A stretch of DNA of 64,000 nucleotides from Alisma plantago-aquatica (Eukaryota > Streptophyta > Magnoliopsida > Alismatales > Alismataceae). A program made the position numbers and the translations under genes. The notes under the pieces are model-generated. The model had not been told where the DNA came from. It searched no databases and saw only the letters and a list, made by a program, of their open reading frames with translations. The stretch lies in the NCBI GenBank assembly GCA_963693085.1, contig OY856412.1, positions 344,589,457-344,653,456 on the forward strand, given 5' to 3'. Positions 1 to 11,626 of the stretch are shown here, in pieces. Within the stretch, counting starts at the first letter, position 1; every line of letters starts with the position of its first letter.

Positions 1-1198
1 ACGTGAAATAGCGAATCAACACACAAGGTGTTGTGCACATGGGTAGAAAGATACATACTAATATGTTTGCTTAATTGAAATAACTTGAGAAAGAAAGATT
101 AAAAGAAAAACATTGTTTAAAGCAATAATTAGGTAACACATATTTTTAGATGTCTTTTGATGCGTTTGTACTACTAAGTGGTGTCACACTTCATTTGTCC
201 CCGCCCCTTGGGCTATGGGGACCAAGTGCCGACCTTATATTTAGAGGGGGGGGAGAGAGAGATGTCACACTTCATTTTTCCCCGCCCCTTGGGCTATGGG
301 GACCGAGTGTCGACCTTATATTTAGAGGAAGAGAGAGGGGATTGAGGGAGTGAGAGAGAGCATATATCCACTCAGTAGCTACAAACCATCTATATTCTTT
401 TTTTTATGTTCTTTAATGTTTTGCGGAGCATATACTACTAAAACACATCCAAGAATTTATATGCAAACACAAGCATCCAAAGTACATCATATCATTATGC
501 ATTCATGAAAACTAGTCTTATACTTAATAAAACTCACGTACCTGAGTTCAAAGATTCCTATTTATATTCTGGATCATCTATATCTCTGGTCATCACCTGA
601 TTAATAACAATTAATCATCATTAATACATGGTTCACCATTGTTAATGGTATTTTAGGTATAGATTAGGGTTTAGCTAAACCTAGGTTCTATCTAATCTTA
701 GGATAGCATCTGATATTTTTCTACTGATCTAAAATGTATCTCTGGTATTTTTATACTGATCCAGATGTCATTCTAAGGGTTTGGTTCAGATTTCAAAATT
801 TCCTGATAACTGGTCTATTTTCTAGAATTAAAATGAGGCTAAAAGCACATAATTATACTTTAATACCACAAGACCTTATATTGAGCAATATATTTCAAAT
901 AACGGTCAACCTATTGTCGCCAAATAATATTAGAGTTCAACAATAGTTTTCTCATATTTAATCTCAATCATTTGCTAATTATATCAATTAACAATCCCTA
1001 AAATAGAGCATAAGAATCTATATTTGAAACAACCATATAATGTTGTTTAAAAGTCTGATTTAGGGATCTAATAACAAAGGTGACATTTTTTGAGTGTGAC
1101 GATATTTTTGGGGGATTTTTGCACCAAGGGATCTATTTTCTAGGAATTATACAAGTTCTCGGTATATTGTGGAAATTAGAACACGATTTACCTATTTA
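1..1198. other. AT-rich DNA without a recognisable gene
   Basis: No coding region, RNA gene or transposon end was recognised here. The stretch is AT-rich with scattered short open frames that resemble no family. Its only structure is the 81-bp tandem duplication listed separately and a short GA-rich tract near 335-360. Confidence 0.6.
182..343. repeat. 81-bp tandem duplication
   Basis: Two adjacent copies (182-262 and 263 to about 343) both begin TGTCACACTTCATTT, contain CCCCGCCCCTTGGGCTATGG and end in a GA-rich run. They differ at a handful of positions. The copies sit in AT-rich surroundings and are locally GC-rich. Short frames through them read as a duplicated peptide, but nothing supports translation. 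Confidence 0.85.
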
Positions 1199-1930
1199 TC
1201 GTGGTAGCCGGATCTTGGATAGGATCCGCCAAGATCCAAACCCACATATGTGTATGCTCTTTCACACGAGTCATGGTCTTCTGTAGGTGCCGCTTGCACA
1301 GAGAAATCCACTTTGCACACAACAGAGTGGTCTTCACACCAGAAGGGAATCGAACCCACCTTCAAGAAGGGGTGAGCAACCCCGATGGCTCCCTCTTGTA
1401 TCTGAAATCCCTTTAGACCTCGCCATGGGTCCAGGTGGCCAACGAAGGTGTGGAAACAATGGGGTTTCTTCCTATCTGGACTCACAATCCACTGCTTCCT
1501 CCTCATCTGATGGCTCCAAAGGACACCTTCGGTGTGGGCACATCTCGACGGTGACCCACGGCATCAGGGGAAGGTCCATGGCCCAGTTGCAGACTGAACT
1601 CATGTGGTCTCCCCCCTCCTCGTGCTCTGACTCTCTACTTCTACGTATGGGAGCTCTTCCATGAGAAAACATTCCAGCGTGTGGTCCTTCCCTCCCTAAT
1701 CTCGGGGCTCTGAAGGACCCCTTAGGTATGGGCACCCTCCCATGCCAGGTTTCAACACCTAGAGAGGATCTGTAGCTCATTGGGAATTCTCGCTCAAAAT
1801 CACAGCGAAGGAGATCGACGCAGGTTGGGGATAGCCTGGTCTCCTCGGCGGGTCTCCTATTGCACGGGATCTATTCTCCGCGAGCTTGCCACCCTACATC
1901 GAGGATCTGGGTGGGGGATGATGATCTTCA
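1199..1930. other. Unidentified GC-richer segment, split by two transposons
   Basis: This block has higher GC content than its surroundings and is broken by the copia element at 1931-11052. After that element and the Cassandra element are removed, it continues through 11058-11081 and 11923 to about 12500. Both strands hold frames of about 100 codons, with stops. None matches a family I recognise. It could be a decayed host gene, a captured gene fragment or an old transposon. The continuity rests on the target duplications of the two insertions. Confidence 0.45.
1926..1930. repeat. Target-site duplication CTTCA (left)
   Basis: CTTCA immediately precedes the 5' LTR and is repeated exactly at 11053-11057 after the 3' LTR. 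This fixes both ends of the copia element. Confidence 0.93.
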
Positions 1931-3119
1931 TGTTGGTATGTATGCCCCGAGAGCCAATCATGGGATGATTGGTGGGATACATTAAGATTGATTTGATAAA
2001 CATCAAAGGCAAGCTTCCAATTCTTTCTGGTTCAGTCATATGAGATAGTGAAAGAACATATTGAATGTCTAGAGAATGACAGTACTCAATGACGTATGCT
2101 TTCAGGTTGAGGACCTGAACGATGAGATCATACAGATGCTAAGAGTTTGTACATTCTTGTTATGTCCCTAGTCGGATGTCATTGTGGAAGGTAGATAAAC
2201 AGCAATGACACACAAGACTAGATTTTGGTGTTGGTTGATGATAGAATCTCATTAGTCATGATATAAAGATATCAAACCAAACACATAGGTACTTGTTAGA
2301 GAACAAGTGTACCAGACAGACCCACCGTGAGTTTGACACATGAAACCATGAGATGGTAGTCACAGTCAGTACTCACAGTGATGGTGGTGAGTGTGATTCT
2401 TTGACCTGAAATCACTACACTCAACACATGTCGTTGGGCACACTTTGACATCATCAAACACAGTCCTGAAACATGGGTTGTTATAAAGGTGATGATTGGG
2501 TGGCTTTGACACATGGGGCTTTTGAGGGGTGAGTGATAGATATGGGATTTGTCCTTCGTGAGGGAGTTTGATATCCAAGGCCACCTGATGAGTAGGATTG
2601 AGATAGGTGTGCGTACGCATGTGTGAATCAGTATGTGATATTGATGTCATACATATCTCCTTCAATCTACTCTGAGATCAAGAAAGTGAATGAACGTTGA
2701 CAGGATGACTGTTCCATGCCTTGAGTTCATTCGAGATATCAGTGACAAAGGAATTATACATTCACTGTAACACCATTCACGGATTGTAGGATGAAAGTTG
2801 TTCTCCAACTTTCTACTTTCACTTGGGTAGCATTGATGTGTGACTAGGCACCGCTCTTTGCTTGTGAAGTCATAAGTTTTATGGACTTTCACTGCCAACG
2901 TGAAATGAACCTGCAGGGTCACACACATAGGATTTAACCTGGAAGAGGAGTTTTGTCCACAAAGCAATGTTTAAATTGATTACTAAAGGAGTTTAGTAGT
3001 TCAATTAAACACGCAATCAGTTGATAGCTCAATATCATATGGTTCAAGGTGTTGGACGCATTGATTGGAGTATTAGATTGATTGAAATCGCATTTGACTG
3101 ATTCTGCACAACCTGTACT

Positions 3120-3515
3120 CCCAACCGATCGGTTCAAGTGTTGAACCGGTCGGCTGAGGTTGCTGAACCGGTCGGCTCAAGTGTTGAGCCGATCGGCTCA
3201 AGCCCAGGGTGAAACGAGCAGTTCAAGTGTTGAACCGATCGGTTCAACTGGTGCAACCGAGCAAGTTGGGAAAGTCAGGTCGGTGAGAATTTTCCTTGCG
3301 TTTCACTTGCCCAATTTGATTGGAACAAGGATTGGTATTCGATACCAATTAGAAACGAAAGTTGGAAAGTCAATCGGGAACTGATCAGGACCACGAACCG
3401 ACCGATTCAGAAGTGAACCGATCGGCTCATGGGTCCCAACCGATCAGTTGGTGCTCCAACCGACTGGTTCAGGTCCCCAACCGACCGGTTCACTTGTGAA
3501 TCGATCGGTTCAGGT
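3120..3515 (+). repeat. Array of CCGATCGG-type palindromes in the LTR
   Basis: About a dozen copies of the 12-bp palindrome AACCGATCGGTT and variants (AACCGGTCGGCT, GAGCCGATCGGCTC, AACCGACCGGTT) are separated by short linkers such as CAAGTGTTG. The array lies just upstream of the TATA box, where retrotransposon enhancers sit. The same array occurs in the 3' LTR at about 9995-10390. Binding by a dimeric factor is an inference. Confidence 0.85.
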
Positions 3516-3612
3516 TGCGAGTTGGTTGCTTTTTGTGGAAAATCTCGAACCCTTCTACTCCTGCTTTAGTGCCATATTGCCGGGCACAGAGAACCCTGTC
3601 CCATGACCCGCC

Positions 3613-3624
3613 TATATATATAGG
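3613..3624 (+). promoter_or_regulatory. LTR TATA box
   Basis: TATATATATAGG lies about 100 bp after the palindrome array and upstream of the GC-rich part of the LTR. It is the best candidate for the element's pol II promoter. The 3' LTR has the same box at 10488-10499. Confidence 0.7.
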
Positions 3625-4178
3625 GGTATTGGGGGCTTCTCAGAGTACAACTCAATGCAAGTCGGTTGCTTTGTGAAGTTGTCGTTCTCTCTGGTTTTGG
3701 TAACCGTGAGAGATCCCGAGCAAGTGCTTCCCGCAAAAGGGAGGTGCAGCAAGGGAAGGACAACTGCAGTTGCAACTGGTAGCAGGAGAGTGTGTTGGCG
3801 ACTAGTACGTCAACAGGAGGGTGCGACTCCTTCCACTTCCTTGTGGGACAAGGAGTGTGGAGTTCCAGGTGGTCCGTGTGGACTACTACAGAGGCGGGAG
3901 GACACTGCCACTCAGGAGGACAACTGTCATCCGACAGTCCGGTAGGAGGAGGAGTCGTCAGTCCCGGTGCGACCAGGAGCTGCACAGACGCCGTCCAAGA
4001 CCGGAGTTGAAGACCGCGCATTGCACGAGGTATTGTCTCCGAGCAAGCCTCGGGTCAAGGTATGATTCCACAAATTATCCTTTCCTATTATATAGACGTT
4101 GACGCGTTTCCTCGGTATGGGTTGGGAGAGAAAAATTTTGTTTCCGCTGCCTTCTCCGTCTCCCCTAAAACCCAACAG

Positions 4179-4190
4179 TGGTATCAGAGC
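4179..4190 (+). other. Primer binding site, initiator-Met tRNA
   Basis: TGGTATCAGAGC begins one base after the LTR end and matches the 3' end of plant initiator methionine tRNA, the usual copia minus-strand primer. Confidence 0.95.
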
Positions 4191-5689
4191 CACGTCAACT
4201 GCTCTATATTTTAGGAATATCGATATGATCAATTTTGGTTTGTCGCCTTTATTTATTGCATGCGATGCGAATAATATCAGCTTTATGCATGTCCAATCCT
4301 AAATCCACAAATCCCAAATTACATATAGGATATGTATTATTAATGCACTCGATATGCGTCGCCCTTAAACGAGTTTTGTGGTGGATGTGTGTAGCGTGAT
4401 TATGGCCTATACACCCCTATCTGTGTGTCGTTGTTTGTGGTTGCTTGCATCTCAGTCTGCGCACCGATCTTCCCTTTCTCCTGTTCCTGATGTAACTCGA
4501 AATAATTCGAGATTCTTTCCTACCTTTGCTCCCCCCCGAATGTAACTCGGGGTTTCCCTTTTAAGAAATGTAAAATAGGATAGATTTTATTTCCTGTTAT
4601 GTCAAAGACCGGCGGACATCAAGACGACTGCTCAGACAATCGGTTCAAGGCGTGAACCGATCGGTTGACATTCCAGACGGTCGGTTCAAGGTGTGAACTG
4701 ATCGGTTGATGACCGGTTCGAGGAGTGAGACGAGCGGATGGCGACCATGAAGAGATGCACGACGACCAGGAGAACCGATCGGTTGGAGGAGCCAACCGAT
4801 CGGCTGGTGGCACCCAGACGACCAGCCAGAGAGAGCAGATCATTCATGAGATGAGTTGATCAACTCGGATGGCAAGGCACAGAAGTTAATCTTGAACAGG
4901 TTGCATGTGATGTAGACCTAGATGACCGTGATTCCTCTTGGCTCGAGGAATCACATTAGGATGGCCATAATCATTGCTTTTGTTGTTTTGTGCATGTATT
5001 CTGTGGGATATAGCATGTATATGATACGTACTATGTATTGTGGTAATTGGATATGTATATGTATATAAAACCAAATCCCTCATTAAAATATTAAGTCTTA
5101 TATGCCTTCCAAATGCGACACACGTGAAAAGCTTGATCGACCAAGTGTGGGCACGCCCTAGCATGGTGCACCGTCTATCTCATGGAAGCGTGAAGGATGA
5201 ATGTGTGGGTCTGCCCTAGCAGGGTGCATATTCATCGTGTTTGCTTTGGGTTAGACTTAACTGGTGATTCTTAGAGCGTCTAGGCCCAGATGCAAGGAAT
5301 GTTCATGGCAAGGTGTTGTGCATGTTCATTCAACAAGAGTTGCATATGATGCGATTGGCAAAAGTTGCCTACCTGAGAGATCTAAGTTGTGGGCGATCAT
5401 CCCTAGCTGACTCATGACTTAGAGGATTTCAGGATCTTGCCCACTAGAAGGTTGTACGCTGCAATCTTCCGAATTGATGGTGAGGGCTATTAATTTGAAG
5501 TAAAATAGTGGGAGCGATAATTAATTAAAGGCCTAATTTTATCGTCAACTTTTCAAATCAATCAAACAAGTCAAAAATGAGTTTTTGGACTAAAATTGCA
5601 TATTTTCCTTTTTGTAGTACAAATGGAAAAAAACAACAACAATTTTTCTTTGTGATCGGTCCTTGACAAGGACAAATCAAATGGGAATA
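4191..5689 (+). other. Untranslated leader of the copia element
   Basis: About 1.5 kb between the primer site and the first gag-like text has no convincing coding frame. It contains a second cluster of CG palindromes (4630-4815) and, at about 5140-5250, an imperfect local repeat around the words GTGGGCACGCCCTAGCATGG and GTGGGTCTGCCCTAGCAGGG. Confidence 0.6.
4630..4815 (+). repeat. CG palindrome cluster in the leader
   Basis: GAACCGATCGGTTG, CAACCGATCGGCTG and degraded versions recur roughly every 25-30 bp. These are the same words as in the LTR array, but outside the LTR. This may be an older LTR-derived duplication or a second set of binding sites. Confidence 0.75.
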
Positions 5690-6370
5690 ATTCCACGACT
5701 GGTTAGGATGATGAGAAGTGTTCTCAATCAAAGAGCGAAAGCTCTAAGTCCTAGCTATACCAGAACCAGATGAACTCGATCGCACCACATCAATGGCTGA
5801 AAGTATGCTTATGGAAGCATACTGAGGATGACATTGATGAGGAGTGCTTGATGTTGTGTTCTCTGAACTATGAGTTGCAAAGACAACATGAGACATATGA
5901 TGTCTCCAACATACTGTCCTAGTATGTCATGACAGAAGGAGATCCAGTAAGGTATTCACACACTCAATGGGATTGGGTATGTGGAAAACCTGATTAAGAA
6001 GGATTCCCTCTGAGCCAAGAGTTGGCTATTGGTATGATACTGCAAATGTTGTGATAATCATACAATTCATGATAAGCTACAACATGAACAACTTTGACAA
6101 GCGTTGACAGAGTTGTTGGACATGTTGAGGATAGTAGAGGCAAAGATGAAGAAAGACAAACCATAGTCTTTGATATGATCAAAGAAAAGGTAATCTTAAG
6201 GGCAAGGACAAGAGCAAAGCTAAGAAGTGTTCTGATGCTAGCTAGAAATCCAAGCCGTCTTCAGCCTCAAGGCACATGGGGAAAGGGTGTATGAGGGATT
6301 TCCCTCTATATATGGAAGAACAAAAGAAGATGAAGGAGGGGATGGAGATGTCCACCTAAGGTATCATGAA
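5690..6370 (+). pseudogene. Decayed copia gag
   Basis: Frame-switching translation gives recognisable copia gag pieces. Near 5690-5990 there is text like the UBN2-type capsid domain, with a Leu-Met-Leu-Cys run. At 6000-6180 is the Asn-Met-Asn-Asn-Phe-Asp motif that precedes the basic linker. At 6190-6330 a Lys-rich linker leads into a broken zinc-knuckle segment. Stops and frameshifts are frequent, so no capsid protein can be made. Identification rests on motif order and spacing, not on an alignment. Confidence 0.65.
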
Positions 6371-8790
6371 ATGAACCGCTTCTTTATCTGAGGTATATGA
6401 TACCAAGATATGGATATGTCATATATGATATGCAATATCCGCAAAGAAGTGATGGCCTTTGTGAAAGGACCAAGAATAAAGTACCCATCATTGGAGCAAG
6501 TGTTGCTGCCATAGATAGGAGTATCTTTCAGTTTATTTCAGCCTAAAAGGGCACGAAATAGAGTTGAGAACTGCTATTTCATATATTGTCAATAGATAGA
6601 AACACTTTATTATTGCATATTGTATGACAATGATGGCAATTAATAAAGTTGATGTTTTGATCTTAAAGATATGATCTTTGTGGCAATGCCTTGCTTATCT
6701 TGTGGTATTTGATATGCATAAGATAAAATGATACCTAAAAGTTATAGATAACTCAAACAATCTAATTAGCATCAATCATGAGAAATTCATTTCTAGTTTC
6801 CATATGATGGATAAATCTAGACTCTTTTGGTTAGAGAACCAGTAAGAGACATGAATATCTTGGACATGATTAATCAATCTTCACTAATATAGTGGGAGAG
6901 TGATTATCCTATTAGGTATAATACATGTGATGTATTTACATACCTATTGGAACAAATGCTAATACTTCAAATGGTGTTTAGAGAAATACCAATATGAATA
7001 TCTTGAAGTGTTCAAGATTATCATAGATGAAGTACAAATTTGGTAAAGTATTAATTCTTGATGAGATCAATGAATGAAATACTTGGACCAAATGTTTGAG
7101 ATCCTTATGAGTGATCATGATAATGTATCATAGTGAACTCATGATTAAGGCATAGTGATGTCTAAATCAAGAAGGAATAATACTCTAAGGAGTTAGAGAA
7201 TGATTATCGAATAACTGAATTCTTCTTGATAAAAGAATACCCCACACTAATAAAGGAAATTAAGAATCACAAGGGTTGTGAGTTCTTATATCCTTAACAG
7301 ATACACCTCAATTATCTATGTGATGAGTTGTTCATGTGATGAGTCAACTATCTAGATGAATATGAGGAACCAAATTTTGAGTTATGATTTATGATCATTA
7401 CATCCTAAATGATTTCCATGTGAACCATAAGGTATGACCTTGATGGTAGCACTCATTGGATGAAATCCATAAGTGCAAATGAGTCTTAAGTGTTCAAACA
7501 CATGGATAACATTTTGAGAAGGATGATGCTTGTTGATTGCAACTTAATGACTAAGACATTTGGCATATGGATACTAAAACCACATTCCTATGAGGAATAA
7601 AACCAGGATGTGTACATGATACAACCTATAAGGTTTATGAATCCACTAATGCAAATGAAGTCTATAAGTTACAATGGACTAATCAATGTGATTGATTGAG
7701 TAAAAGCAACTCAAAATTGGATCTTTACTTTGATGATATAGTCAAAGGGTTTGACTGATATGTCAAAGATAAAGAAGGGATATGTGATTTAGTGGGAGCG
7801 TATTCACATTCCACATATTGATGTGAAATGGAATTGTTCTAGAATGGAAATCCAAAAGTGGAAATTATCTTTAAGGAAGATAGAGATGTTTCCTATGTGA
7901 TAGGAATAGAGATCTATAGAGATAGTTCTCGAAAACCTCTTGACCTGAAAAGAGAGAGCATACATTGGAAATCTGTACTGAAGTGTTCAGTATGCACATA
8001 TTAAGTGGGAGAAAACTTGTCCATGTTACATGGAGTTAGTATCCCAAGGCCAAGTGTCCAATTCTTATGAAGAATGGGAACACTAAGAATAGATATGGAT
8101 CTATCATGTATGTAATCATCCCATTGTCTTGCATGTGTGACATGGCAAGAATAAAATGCATTCATCATCTTGCATGTAGGACATGGCAATATGATGTGCT
8201 CATCCTGATAACTCGTATGTAGGACATGACGAGTGGATGTCTGTCTACTTCCAGTAAGGGTTACTGGAATACCATAAGAACTTGATAAGTAATTGGGAAG
8301 TACTAATTCTATGGAGATAAGGAAGAGTTCGATGTAATAAGTTACATTGATGCGAACTTCTGAAAGGACAGAAAATTAATCGCAAAATATACATAGGATG
8401 TATAAAAGTGAAAGTTTGTTGATAATTGGAAGTGTTCCAATAAAGCCATTTAAAAGGGAAATGTCGAGTATCTATGTGTTAGAGAACAACAATGGATACT
8501 ATATGGATCTGAAAGTTCATGAGATTAACTTATATTCCACTCATTGATGACAAGTCTGGAATCCTTGATCATGCAATGTGGATAAAGGTTAGCAAAGGAA
8601 TACTAGATCGCATATTATGGCAACTCCATCTCATACGTGTGACGTACAACGAAGAGATATGAGACATGCAATTTGTACAAACTTTGGCAAGGTGTTTCCA
8701 TTACTCACTATGTTGGAACTAGAGCACAGTGACATGTGGGACATGTTTGAAAAATCACTATGAATATGATTCAAGGGTGATTGGCTCGCA
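6370..8790 (+). pseudogene. Decayed copia pol (protease, integrase, RT, RNase H)
   Basis: No open frame survives. Residual homology is readable: protease-to-integrase linker text near 6480-6600; integrase core remnants near 7010-7200, including a segment like the motif around the third catalytic residue (7160-7195); RT fingers-palm text at 7610-7770, matching the segment before the YVDD box; and RT connection text at 7885-8000, where a short in-frame run includes GIEIYRDSSRK. RNase H text near 8600-8760 is very weak. The order fits copia. Decay is far greater than the LTR divergence would predict. Confidence 0.65.
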
Positions 8791-8791
8791 G

Positions 8792-8805
8792 TGCAAGTGG
8801 GAGTC
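8792..8805 (+). other. Polypurine tract
   Basis: TGCAAGTGGGAGTC directly precedes the 3' LTR. AGTGGGAG is the common purine tract of this group of copia elements and primes plus-strand DNA. Confidence 0.85.
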
Positions 8806-11052
8806 TGTTGGTATGTATGCCCTGAGAGCCAATCATGGGATGATTGGTGGGATACATTAAGATTGATTTGATAAACATCAAAGGCAAGCTTCCAATTCTT
8901 TCTGGTTCAGTCATATGAGATAGTGACAGAATAGATTGAATGTCTAGAGAAGGACAGTACTCAATGACGTATGCTTTCAGGTTGAGGACCTGAACGATGA
9001 GATCATACGGATGCTAAGAGTTTGTACATTCTTGTTATGTCCCTAGTCGGATGTCATTGTGGAAGGTAGATAGACATCAATGACACACAAGACTAGATTG
9101 TGGTGTTGGTTGATGACCGAATCTCATTAGTCATGATATAGAGATATCAAACCAAACACATAGGTACTTGTTAGAGAACAAGTGTACCAGACAGACCCAC
9201 CGTGAGTTTGACACATGGAACCATGAGATGGTAGTCACAGTCAGTACTCACAGTGATGGTGGTGAGTGTGATTCTTTGACCTGAAATCACTACACTCAAC
9301 ACATGTCGTTGGGCACACTTTGACATCATCAAACGCAGTCCTGAAACATGGTTTGTTATAAAGGTGATGATTGGGTGGCTTTGACACATGGGGCTTTTGA
9401 GGGGTGAGTGATAGATATGGGATTTGTCCCTCCTGAGGGAGTTTGATATCCAAGGCCACTTGATGAGTAGGATTGAGATAGGCGTGCGCACGCATGTGTG
9501 AATCAGTATGTGATATTGATGTCATACATATCTCCTTCAATCTACTCTGAGATCAAGAAAGTGAATGAATGTTGACAGGATGACTGTTCCATGCCTTGAG
9601 TTCATTTGGGATATCAGTGACAAAGGAATTATACATTCACTGTAACACCATTCACGGATTGTAGGATGAAAGTTGTTCTCCCACTTTCTACTTTCACTTG
9701 GGTAGCATTGATGTGTGACTAGGCACCGCTCTTTGCTTGTGAAGTCATAAGTGTTATGGACTTTCACTGCCAACGTGAAATGGACCTGCAGGGTCACACA
9801 CATAGGATTTAACCTGGAAGAGGAGTTTTGTCCACAAAGCAATGTTTAGATTGATTACTAAAGGAGTTTAGTAGTTCAATTAAACACGCAATCAGTTGAT
9901 AGCTCAATATCATATGGTTCAAGGTGTTGGACGCATTGATTGGAGTATCGGATTGATTGAAATCACATTTGACTGATTCTGCACAACTTGTACTCCCAAC
10001 CGATCGGTTCAAGTGTTGAACCGGTCGGCTGAGGTTGCTGAACCGACCAACTCAAGTGTTGAGCCGATCGGCTCAAGCCCAGGGTGAAACGAGCAGTTCA
10101 AGTGTTGAACCGATCGGTTCAACTGGTGCAACCGAGCAAGTTGGGAAAGTCAGGTCGGTGAGAATTTTCCTTGCATTTCACTTGCCCAATTTGATTGGAA
10201 CAAGGATTGGTATTCGATACCAATTAGAAACGAAAGTTGGAAAGTCAATCGGGAACTGATCAGGACCACGAACCGACCGATTCAGAAGTGAACCGATCGG
10301 CTCATGGGTCCCAACCGATCAGTTGGTGCTCCAACCGACCGGTTCAGGTCCCCAACCGACCGGTTCACTTGTGAACCGATCGGTTCAGGTTGCGAGTTGG
10401 TTGCTTTTTGTGGAAAATCTCGAACCCTTCTACTCCTGCTTTAGTCCCATATTGCCGGGCACAGAGAACCCTGTACCATGACCCGCCTATATATATAGGG
10501 GTATTGGGGGCTTCTCAGAGTACAACTGAATGCAATCCGGTTGCTTTGCGAAGTTGTCGTTCTCTCTGGTTTTGGTAACCGTGAGAGATCCCGAGCAAGT
10601 GCTTCCCGCAAAAGGGAGGTGCAGCAAGGGAAGGACAACTGCAGTTGCAACTGGTAGCAGGAGAGTGTGTTGGCGACTAGTACGTCAACAGGAGGGTGCG
10701 ACTCCTTCCACTTCCTTGTGGGACAAGGAGTGTGGAGTTCCAGGTGGTCCGTGTGGACTACTACAGAGGCGGGAGGACACTACCGCTCAGGAGGACAACT
10801 GTCATCCGACAGTCCGGTAGGAGGAGGAGTCGTCAGTCCCGGTGCGACCAGGAGCTGCACAGACGCCGTCCAAGACCGGAGTTGAAGACCGCGCATTGCG
10901 CGAGGTATTGTCGCCGAGCAAGCTTCGGGACAAGGTATGATTCCACAAACCATCCTTTCCTATTATATAGACGTTGACGCGTTTCCTCGGTATGGGTTGG
11001 GGGAGAAAAATTTTGTTTCCGCTGCCTTCTCCGTCTCCCCTAAAACCCAACA
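8806..11052 (+). repeat. 3' LTR of the Tork/Angela-like copia element
   Basis: This is 2,247 bp, starting TGTTGG and ending CCAACA, and pairs with 1931-4177. It has the palindrome array at about 9995-10390 and the TATA box at 10488-10499. Compared with the 5' LTR, one palindrome block (GAACCGGTCGGCTC) has changed to GAACCGACCAACTC. Confidence 0.93.
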
Positions 11053-11057
11053 CTTCA
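11053..11057. repeat. Target-site duplication CTTCA (right)
   Basis: Exact repeat of 1926-1930, immediately after the 3' LTR. Confidence 0.93.
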
Positions 11058-11081
11058 ACACAAGGAGACGACATCCTCACC

Positions 11082-11373
11082 TATAACATCCCAGGATTTG
11101 AGGCCTCGGATAACATGATCTTAAAATGAATGATTGGACTACCCATATCACCAAGGTGCACCTCCTTTTCCGGGAGCCCATCACTAAAGAACTCCATAGT
11201 TAAGCGTGTTCAGCTTGGAGTAGTACTAGGATGGGTGACCAGTCGGGAAGTTGATCCTGGCTTGTGCGTCAGTGTGGACAAAGTGCGCAGTTAAGGCTAG
11301 TGGTGGTTTGTGGGGCCAGTCGTCATTCCTGAAACTCTACTAGAGCCTTGGGCAGTGGGCCCAGGCATTTATA
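11082..11373 (+). repeat. Cassandra 5' LTR
   Basis: This is 292 bp and starts TATAACATCCC, against TGTAACATTCC in the partner, so the terminal TG has become TA. It ends ATTTATA against GTTTACA in the partner, so its CA end is also altered. Confidence 0.88.
11140..11268 (+). promoter_or_regulatory. 5S rRNA-like pol III promoter domain in the 5' LTR
   Basis: The segment follows 5S rRNA order from the ATACCA-like region through the A box (AGTTAAGCGTG, 11198-11208) to the C box, with AGTAGTACTAGG and ATGGGTGACC at 11219-11240, then GGGAAGTT. It is not a true 5S gene, since the outer stem is not preserved. Confidence 0.9.
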
Positions 11374-11375
11374 AA

Positions 11376-11388
11376 TGGTATCAGAGCC
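11376..11388 (+). other. Cassandra primer binding site
   Basis: TGGTATCAGAGCC matches the 3' end of initiator-Met tRNA and lies two bases after the 5' LTR. Confidence 0.92.
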
Positions 11389-11626
11389 AATTCCCCTCCA
11401 GTAGGTGGGGCCCACATGGGCATGGCATGCCAGTCTTGAGTCGTGCGGTCCAAGCATGTAGGAAAGGGTTGTCAATGGTTGATGTAGCCACCCTTGCGCT
11501 GGTATTCCGTGATCGGGAGTTGGGTTTTCAATGGGCCATTGTGGGTCTGCACTGAAATGGGGAAGAGATTATGAGGCCTTATAGTTGAGCCTTGACGAGG
11601 ATGTCAAGAGTCTAAGTGGGTGAGAT

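Larger units (their letters stand above)
1931..4177 (+). repeat. 5' LTR of the Tork/Angela-like copia element
   Basis: The LTR is 2,247 bp, starts TGTTGGTATG and ends AAAACCCAACA. It is the same length as the 3' copy, with about 50 mismatches counted by eye (roughly 2-2.5%) and no obvious indel. Most differences are transitions. It carries an array of CG palindromes (3120-3515), then a TATA box near 3613. The segment after that (3640-4177) is GC-rich and probably holds the R/U5 part. Confidence 0.93.
1931..11052 (+). mobile_element. Ty1/copia LTR retrotransposon, Tork/Angela-like, non-coding
   Basis: A complete 9,122-bp element: two 2,247-bp LTRs starting TGTTGG and ending CCAACA, a CTTCA target duplication, an initiator-Met tRNA primer site after the 5' LTR and a purine tract before the 3' LTR. 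The interior (4178-8805) has no long frame, yet stretches still translate as copia gag, protease, integrase and reverse transcriptase when frames are switched. Domain order is gag, protease, integrase, RT, RNase H, as in copia. The Tork/Angela placement rests on the gag text and LTR length and is provisional. It must have moved using proteins supplied by another element, because its interior is far more decayed than its LTRs. Confidence 0.9.

Noticed and set aside
2296..3137. Four open frames of 67-101 codons that recur at 9171-10012
   Set aside because: They repeat only because they lie in the two LTRs of one element. Substitutions between the copies do not favour synonymous sites, and no protein family is recognised.
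3566..4021. A 151-codon minus-strand frame in the LTR
   Set aside because: The matching region of the 3' LTR breaks the frame by substitution, and it runs antisense to the presumed R/U5 region.
11140..11268. Possible 5S rRNA gene
   Set aside because: The internal boxes match, but the outer sequence diverges, the domain is repeated in two LTRs, and a primer site follows. Cassandra explains all of it.
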